The notes beneath the pieces are model-generated. The model was given only the letters and a program-made list of their open reading frames with translations. It ran no database searches and had not been told where the DNA came from. Shown here piece after piece: positions 18,084 through 18,508 of a stretch of DNA of 18,508 nucleotides. Origin of the DNA: Rhodococcus sp. IITR03 (GTDB lineage Bacteria; Actinomycetota; Actinomycetes; Mycobacteriales; Mycobacteriaceae); the NCBI GenBank assembly GCA_001017865.1, contig LATQ01000158.1, positions 1 to 18,508 on the forward strand. The letters are read 5' to 3'. The position numbers and the translations under genes were made by a program. Position 1 is the first letter of the stretch. Each line of letters starts with the position of its first letter.

Positions 18084-18508
18084 CGCCCCATCACCGCGAT
18101 ACCGATCGAGGTGAGCAGCATGTTGGCAAGGAACAACGCGACGAACGCGAAGACCACCGTCTCGTTGACGGCCTCGCCGACGCTCTTCGGGCCGCCGCTG
18201 ACCGAGAGCCCGCGATGGCACGCGATCAGACCGGCGAGCAGACCGAAGACCGCCGCCTTGATCTCCGAGAGCAGCAGCTCACCGGGACCGACGAGCAGCG
18301 TGACCCCCGCGGCGTAGGCGCCGGGATCGACGTTCTGGAGTGTCACCGAGAAGAAGAACCCGCCGATCAGACCGATCGCGCACACCGCCCCGTTGAGCGT
18401 GACCGCGACGGCGGTCGACGCCAGTGCGCGCGGCAACACGAGCCGGGCGGCGGGTCGATGCCGAGCACCTCAGCCGCGGCGATCTCGTCGCGGACGGTGG
18501 CGGGGGCC
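18080..18508 (-). CDS. yrbEA: YrbEA, MlaE-family permease of the Mce importer, partial, one frameshift
   Basis: Only the C-terminal part is in the window. It begins with ATVRDEIAAAEVLGIDP, the EQ-loop that couples the permease to the ATPase. Then come ARLVLPRALAS, membrane segments around VCAIGLIGGFFFSV and SEIKAAVFGLLAGLIACHRG, and VFAFVALFLANMLLT at the end. One base is lost at 18450/18451 (GG read as G); without the repair the open frame seems to start at 18439. The last codon overlaps the yrbEB ATG. The operon promoter lies beyond the right edge. Confidence 0.92.

Noticed and set aside
1..18508. Mobile elements, tRNA or rRNA genes, CRISPR arrays
   Set aside because: No transposase or integrase motifs, no regular spaced repeats and no tRNA-like folds were seen; the window is almost entirely accounted for by protein genes.

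Overview
The window is G+C-rich and almost wholly coding. It reads as a mycolic-acid actinobacterium (Mycobacteriales), most likely Rhodococcus or a close relative. The grounds are a complete mce/yrbE lipid-import operon, a KstR-like operator, an MpaB/Lcp-type (DUF2236) oxygenase and a DUF3253 protein. The genus is inferred from gene content; no search was possible.

Left arm, plus strand, 1-8683: seven tightly packed genes. They encode a multicopper oxidase (cut by the window edge), an alpha/beta hydrolase, an MpaB/Lcp-like haem oxygenase, a CrtC/AttH lipocalin-like protein, a homogentisate 1,2-dioxygenase, an aldehyde dehydrogenase and a CaiB/BaiF CoA-transferase. Most junctions are 4-base or shorter start/stop overlaps, so this is one catabolic operon whose promoter lies left of the window. 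Taken together the enzymes could oxidise a hydroquinone, hydrate and cleave an isoprenoid side chain, oxidise the aldehyde, load the acid onto CoA and open the ring. A prenylated aromatic such as a quinone or tocopherol-like compound is my hypothesis for the substrate.

Middle, 8684-9976: a 166-base intergenic region holds a long near-perfect hairpin, a 13-base motif in three copies, a candidate promoter and a full match to the KstR operator pattern. It precedes a nitronate-monooxygenase-family flavoprotein. A second hairpin, better paired in plus-strand RNA, follows that gene.

Right arm, minus strand, 9993-18508: yrbEA (cut by the window edge), yrbEB, mceA, mceB, mceC, mceD, mceE (lipoprotein), mceF and then a DUF3253 gene 16 bases after mceF. 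Every junction from yrbEA to mceF is a 4-base ATGA or GTGA overlap. The products form the permease and substrate-binding shuttle of a Mce lipid importer. The partner ATPase MceG is not in the window.

The most important caveat is that nearly every gene is broken by one or more single-base indels. About two dozen can be placed, most at short G or C runs and most losing one base. Restoring the bases gives full-length, family-typical proteins, so I treat these as sequencing or assembly errors and annotate whole genes across them. Protein lengths below are for the corrected reading.
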